64,000 nt of DNA from Streptomyces sp. 11x1 (GTDB lineage Bacteria; Actinomycetota; Actinomycetes; Streptomycetales; Streptomycetaceae): contig NZ_CP122458.1 of NCBI RefSeq assembly GCF_032598905.1, positions 6,349,001 to 6,413,000 on the forward strand. The letters run 5' to 3'. Of the stretch, positions 60,122 through 64,000 are shown in pieces; positions within the stretch are counted from its first letter, which is position 1, and each line of letters opens with the position of its first letter. Both the position numbers and the translations under genes were made by a program. The notes under the pieces were generated by a model. The model was not told where the DNA came from. It searched no databases and saw only the letters and a list, made by a program, of their open reading frames with translations.

Positions 60122-63100
60122 ATGTCCGTGCACAGCCACACCGCAGCCCACCACGACGCTGCCACGCCCGAATTCCCACGTCATGTGGTGACCGCGGTCC
60201 TCGTCGCGCACGACGGCGCGCGCTGGCTGCCCGACGCGCTCGCCGGGCTGCTCGGCCAGGAGCGTCCCGTCCAGAGCGCCATGGCGGCCGACACCGGCAG
60301 CGCGGACGACTCCGCCCAGCTCCTCTCCGACGCGCTCGGCGCGGACCGCGTCCTGCACCTCGCCCGGCGCACCGGCTTCGGTCAGGCCGTCGAGGAGGCC
60401 AACCGGACCGCGGGCGTCCTCACCGAGGACGACCTCGCCTACCTCCGCCGCCCCAGCGGCTGGGACCCGGTCACCCGCAGCTGGCGCGACGACGCGTACG
60501 ACATGCCCGAGCTCCCCCACGGCGAGCCGGTCCAGTGGCTGTGGCTGCTGCACGACGACTGCGCCCCCGAACCCGACGCCCTCGCCCAGCTGCTGCGGGC
60601 CGTGGAGAACGAGCGCGAGCTGGGCCGAGACGACGTCGCCGTCGTCGGCCCCAAGCTGCGCGGCTGGTACGACCGCCGTCAGCTCCTGGAGGTCGGCGTC
60701 ACCATCGCCCCCTCCGGCCGCCGCTGGACCGGCCTGGACCGCCGCGAGCAGGACCAGGGCCAGCACGACCACGTCAGGCCCAGCCTCGCCGTGTCCACCG
60801 CCGGCATGCTGATCCGCCGCGACGTCTTCGACGAGCTGGGCGGCTTCGACCGCCGGCTGCCCCTCATGCGGGACGACGTCGACCTGTGCTGGCGCGCCAC
60901 CGCCGCCGGACACCGTGTCCTGGTCGCCCCCGACGCCGTCGTCCGGCACGCCGAGGCCTCCTCGCGCGAGCGCCGCACCGTCGACTGCGTGGGCCGCAGC
61001 GCCGCCTCCCCGCACATGGTCGACAAGGCGGGCGCGGTCTACACCCTCCTCGTCAACTCCCGTACGGCCCAGCTCCCCTGGGTGCTGCTGCGCGTCGTTC
61101 TCGGCACCCTGCTCAGGGTCGTCGCGTATCTCGTCGGCAAGGTCCCCGGACAGGCCGTCGACGAGGTCCGGGGCCTGCTGAGCGTGCTGCTGCGGCCCGA
61201 GCGGATCATCGCCGGGCGGCGCAGACGAGGCCGTCCGCAGCTGGACAAGGGCGAGCTGCGGCCGCTGTTCCCACCGCCCGGAGCGACCGTCCGGGCCACC
61301 GTCGAACAGGCCGCCGGTGATCTGTTCGGCCGTTCCGACACCGAAACCTCCCCGGCCGGACGGCACGGCGGCGCGATCGAGTCGGGCCCCGGCGACGACG
61401 ACGCCGAGTTCCTCCAGGTCGAGCAGTTCGCCCGGCTCAAGCGCGTCGCACGCGCCCCCGGCCCCGTCCTCTTCGCCCTCCTGCTCCTCGCCTCGCTCGT
61501 CGCCTGCCGTGGACTGCTCGGCGGCGGCGCGCTGGCCGGCGGCGCCCTGCTGCCCGCGCCCGCGGACTCCGCCGAGCTCTGGTCGCGCTACCTCGACGCC
61601 TGGCACCCGGTCGGCGCGGGCGACGCCGAGGCCGCTCCGCCGTATCTGGCCGTCGTGGCCCTGCTCGCCTCGCTGCTGTTCGGCTCCACCGGGCTCGCGG
61701 TCACCGTCCTCCTCGTGGCCTCCGTGCCGCTGGCCGGCTTCACCGCGTACTTCGCCTCCCGCCGCCTGGTCGAGTCCCGGCTGCTGCGCGCCTGGGCAGC
61801 GATCGTCTACGCCTTCCTGCCGGCCGTCACCGGCGCGCTCGCGACCGGCCGTCTGGGCACCGCCGTCCTCGCGATCCTGCTGCCCCTCATCGCCCGCGCG
61901 GGCGCCGCGGCCGCCGGGCTCACGAACAGCACGGGGGCGCGCGGCAGTTGGCGCGCCACCTGGGCGTACGCGCTGCTGCTGACGATCACCACCGCGTTCA
62001 CCCCCATCGTGTGGCCCATCGCGCTGCTCCTCGGCCTCGGGCTCCTGGCCGTGCGCCGCCGCGAGATCACCGCCTACGGCCTGCGCTTCCTCGCCCAGCT
62101 GGGCACACCGCTGCTGCTCCTCGCCCCCTGGTCGCTGACGCTGCTGCCGTTCGGCTTCTTCGAGGAGGCCGGCCTGGAGTACGGCTCCGGCACGGCCTCG
62201 GCGACCGATCTGCTCGGCATCAGCCCCGGCGGACCCGGCACGGTCGGCGGACTGACGCTCATCGGCGTCGTTCTGGCCGCCCTGGCCGCCCTGCTGCGCG
62301 CGGAACGGCAGCCGGCCATCCGGACCGCCTGGACGGCCGCCCTGGTGGCCCTCGTCCTCGCGGTCCTCTCCAACGGCTCCACCTGGGCCGGCCCCGCGAC
62401 CCTCGTCTACGGCATCGCCCTCCTCACCGCCGCCACCCTGGGCGCCGACGGAGCCCGCCACCGCGTGGCCGAACAGAGCTTCGGCTGGCGCCAGCCGGTC
62501 GCCGTGCTCATCGCGCTCGCCGCCGCCGTCGGCCCGCTGCTGGCCGCCGCCGGCTGGGTGCTCGGCGGCGCCGACGGCCCTCTGGTGCGCCGCGATCCCG
62601 TCCAGGTGCCCGCGTTCGTCGCCGAGGAGAGCGGCACCCGCGACCAGGCCCGCACCCTGGTCCTCGAGAGCGACTCCACCGCCGAGGTCGGCTACACCCT
62701 GGTCCGCGGTTCCGGCGTCCGCCTCGGCGACGCCGAACTCACCGCCGGAGCCGGGGAGAACGAGCAGCTCGACAAGGTCGTCGCCAACCTCGTGGCGGGC
62801 TCCGGCGCCGACCAGACCGACGAACTCGGCGGCTTCGCCGTGCGCTACGTCCTGGTCCGGCCCGGCGCGCCCCGCGAGGTCAGCCGCGTCCTGGACGCCA
62901 CCCCCGGCCTGAGCAGGCTCAGCCAGCAGGACGGCAGCGCCCTGTGGCGGGTGGACCGCCAGGTCGCGCGCGTCACGATCGAGGCCTCCTCCGGCGCCCC
63001 CCGGGCCGTCGCCGCCGGCCCCGTCGAGGTGCACACCACCATTCCGGCCGGCGGCTCGGGCCGGGTCCTGCGTCTCGCCGACACCGCCGACGAGGCCTGG

Positions 63101-63751
63101 ACGGCCACCCTCGACGGCAAGCCCCTCACCCCGACCACGGTCGACGGCTGGGCCCAGGGCTTCCAACTGCCCGTCGACGGCGGCAGGCTGGACGTCACCT
63201 TCGACGCCCCGGTGACCCACACCGGCTGGCTGTGGACCCAGGGCTCGCTCGCCGTCGTCCTCGTGGTCCTCGCCCTGCCGGGCCGCCGCCGGGACGTCGA
63301 CGACGACCTCCCCGACGAGCCCGTCGCCGTGCCCGCCCAGGACCTCACCGGTGACGGCCGTCGCGCCCGCCGGCTGCGCGCCCAGGCGGAGGCGGAGGCC
63401 GAACAGCCCACCGACGCGGGCCTCCCGTCCCCCGCGGAGGACGTCCCGGCCGGGGCCCCCGTCCCGCAGCAGCAGCCGTACGGGCAGTGGGCGACCGCGG
63501 ATCAGTCGGGCGCCGAGTACGGCCACTACGACCAGGCCTACCAGGGCGGCCAGCAGTACCCGGCGGGCACCTACGACCAGCAGCACTACCAGGCCGACCC
63601 CTACCAGGGCGCCCAGTACGACCCGTACGCCACCTACGGCAACCACACGGCCTCGTACGACCAGACGTACGCCCAGGGCTACGACGCGACGTACGACCCG
63701 TCGCACCGCACCGGCGCCGACACCGAGCGCCCCGACGGGAGCCAGCAGTGA
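60122..63751 (+). CDS. Large membrane protein: family 2 glycosyltransferase plus polytopic domain and Tyr/Gln-rich tail
   Basis: 1209 residues. Residues 20-290 are a GT-A glycosyltransferase: VVTAVLVAHDGARWLPDALA, MAADTGSADDSAQLLSDALG, WLWLLHDDCAPEPDALAQLL (DDxA metal region) and MLIRRDVFDELGGFDRRLPL followed by MRDDVDLCWR. Residues about 300-840 contain ten or more membrane spans. Residues 840-1065 form an extracytoplasmic region ending in a final span (TQGSLAVVLVVLALPGRRR). The last 100 residues are low-complexity, rich in Tyr, Gln, Gly and Asp (YQGGQQYPAGTYDQQHYQAD). It probably adds sugars to a wall polymer. The stop overlaps the next start (GTGA). Confidence 0.88.
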   Translation: MSVHSHTAAHHDAATPEFPRHVVTAVLVAHDGARWLPDALAGLLGQERPVQSAMAADTGSADDSAQLLSDALGADRVLHLARRTGFGQAVEEANRTAGVLTEDDLAYLRRPSGWDPVTRSWRDDAYDMPELPHGEPVQWLWLLHDDCAPEPDALAQLLRAVENERELGRDDVAVVGPKLRGWYDRRQLLEVGVTIAPSGRRWTGLDRREQDQGQHDHVRPSLAVSTAGMLIRRDVFDELGGFDRRLPLMRDDVDLCWRATAAGHRVLVAPDAVVRHAEASSRERRTVDCVGRSAASPHMVDKAGAVYTLLVNSRTAQLPWVLLRVVLGTLLRVVAYLVGKVPGQAVDEVRGLLSVLLRPERIIAGRRRRGRPQLDKGELRPLFPPPGATVRATVEQAAGDLFGRSDTETSPAGRHGGAIESGPGDDDAEFLQVEQFARLKRVARAPGPVLFALLLLASLVACRGLLGGGALAGGALLPAPADSAELWSRYLDAWHPVGAGDAEAAPPYLAVVALLASLLFGSTGLAVTVLLVASVPLAGFTAYFASRRLVESRLLRAWAAIVYAFLPAVTGALATGRLGTAVLAILLPLIARAGAAAAGLTNSTGARGSWRATWAYALLLTITTAFTPIVWPIALLLGLGLLAVRRREITAYGLRFLAQLGTPLLLLAPWSLTLLPFGFFEEAGLEYGSGTASATDLLGISPGGPGTVGGLTLIGVVLAALAALLRAERQPAIRTAWTAALVALVLAVLSNGSTWAGPATLVYGIALLTAATLGADGARHRVAEQSFGWRQPVAVLIALAAAVGPLLAAAGWVLGGADGPLVRRDPVQVPAFVAEESGTRDQARTLVLESDSTAEVGYTLVRGSGVRLGDAELTAGAGENEQLDKVVANLVAGSGADQTDELGGFAVRYVLVRPGAPREVSRVLDATPGLSRLSQQDGSALWRVDRQVARVTIEASSGAPRAVAAGPVEVHTTIPAGGSGRVLRLADTADEAWTATLDGKPLTPTTVDGWAQGFQLPVDGGRLDVTFDAPVTHTGWLWTQGSLAVVLVVLALPGRRRDVDDDLPDEPVAVPAQDLTGDGRRARRLRAQAEAEAEQPTDAGLPSPAEDVPAGAPVPQQQPYGQWATADQSGAEYGHYDQAYQGGQQYPAGTYDQQHYQADPYQGAQYDPYATYGNHTASYDQTYAQGYDATYDPSHRTGADTERPDGSQQ

Positions 63752-64000
63752 ACCGCCAGACCCTGTCCCTGATCGCCGGCGCGACCGCCCTCGCCGCCGT
63801 CACCGGCTTCGCCACGCTCTCCGCGCCCGACGCCTCCGGCGGCGACACCACGGCGAAGGCGGCCGCCCAACTTCCCGTGCAGCGCACGAGTCTGCTCTGC
63901 CCCCGGCCCAGCACCTCCGACGTCGCGGAGACGGCGTACACCGCATTCACCCCCGTCACCGAGGGCACCGGCCAAGAGGGCCGCGCGGAACTCGTCGCGG
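63748..64000 (+). CDS. Secreted protein, DUF5719-like (partial, cut by window end)
   Basis: The first 84 codons. GTG 63748 overlaps the glycosyltransferase stop by four bases, so the products are co-translated. The N-terminus NRQTLSLIAGATALAAVTGF is a signal peptide, followed by ATLSAPDASGGDTTAKAAAQ and a start of the mature domain (LLCPRPSTSDVAETAYTAFT). I recall DUF5719 proteins in this position in Streptomyces; the domain itself is beyond the window. A partner role with the membrane glycosyltransferase is inferred from coupling only. Confidence 0.75.
   Translation, partial: MNRQTLSLIAGATALAAVTGFATLSAPDASGGDTTAKAAAQLPVQRTSLLCPRPSTSDVAETAYTAFTPVTEGTGQEGRAELVA

Noticed and set aside
59585..63706. 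A 1373-codon minus-strand open frame across whiB and the glycosyltransferase
   Set aside because: Its composition (Gly/Val/Arg/Glu repeats) is the reverse complement of GC-biased codons; the opposite strand carries WhiB and a clear GT2 membrane protein.

Overview
The window is high-GC (about 70 %) chromosomal DNA of a Streptomyces. The evidence is the third-position G/C bias of every gene, frequent GTG and two TTG starts with GGAGG-type ribosome binding sites, a WhiB regulator, several LytR-CpsA-Psr (LCP) paralogues, F420 biosynthesis genes, and seven copies of the GC-rich dispersed repeat (GCGCAGTTCCCCGCGCCCCT) typical of Streptomyces intergenic DNA. From memory, the gene order resembles the whiB-cofD-cofE-LCP-purE/purK-hutU/F/I-cbs core region of S. 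coelicolor; this was not checked by alignment. I see no rRNA, tRNA, insertion sequence, prophage or CRISPR array. Both ends cut through genes.

Layout, left to right. 1-12.8 kb: end of a GDSL-type hydrolase, cystathionine beta-synthase, a histidine/phenylalanine-ammonia-lyase-fold protein coupled to an RpiR regulator, an amino-acid permease, a lipoprotein, a four-gene Roadblock/PATAN operon, and a PLP decarboxylase. 12.9-18.8 kb: histidine utilisation operon (hutU, an M20 amidohydrolase, hutF, hutI) behind a striking 15-bp inverted repeat. 18.8-23.5 kb: regulatory block with a membrane sigma-like/zinc-finger/ricin-lectin fusion, a SigB/SigF-type sigma factor, a STAS anti-anti-sigma factor and an ATP-binding anti-sigma-type protein. 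23.7-31 kb: a sortase-type surface protein and partner, a small secreted protein with a possible frameshift, a POT peptide transporter, a two-component system and a GtrA protein. 31.3-40.7 kb: purK-purE, an active M19 dipeptidase followed by a paralogue that has lost every metal ligand, a VOC protein and a CGNR regulator divided by an operator-rich gap, a UDP-sugar dehydrogenase, an acyl-CoA dehydrogenase, and an ArsR/SRPBCC pair. 41-54.7 kb: a 16-cysteine metal-binding four-helix protein, then a cell-envelope block with five LCP transferases, a family 2 glycosyltransferase, a half-length AMP-ligase-like protein, a secreted PGRP/amidase and a sugar-nucleotide transferase. 54.9-64 kb: a HhH DNA glycosylase, cofE-cofD, cysteine dioxygenase with a polycysteine leader peptide, whiB, and a 1209-residue membrane glycosyltransferase coupled to a secreted protein cut by the window end.

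How the genes fit together: the hut genes take urocanate to glutamate (the M20 enzyme is a candidate for the missing HutG step). Cbs at one end and cysteine dioxygenase at the other make and oxidise cysteine. The latter appears to be controlled by a leaderless upstream ORF ending in six cysteines, which I consider the most interesting signal here. Other strong leads are the Roadblock/PATAN operon without a kinase or GTPase, the sigma-ZAS-TM-ricin fusion, the ammonia-lyase with a GTG triad in place of Ala-Ser-Gly, the ligand-free dipeptidase paralogue, and the GGTAAC operator cluster.
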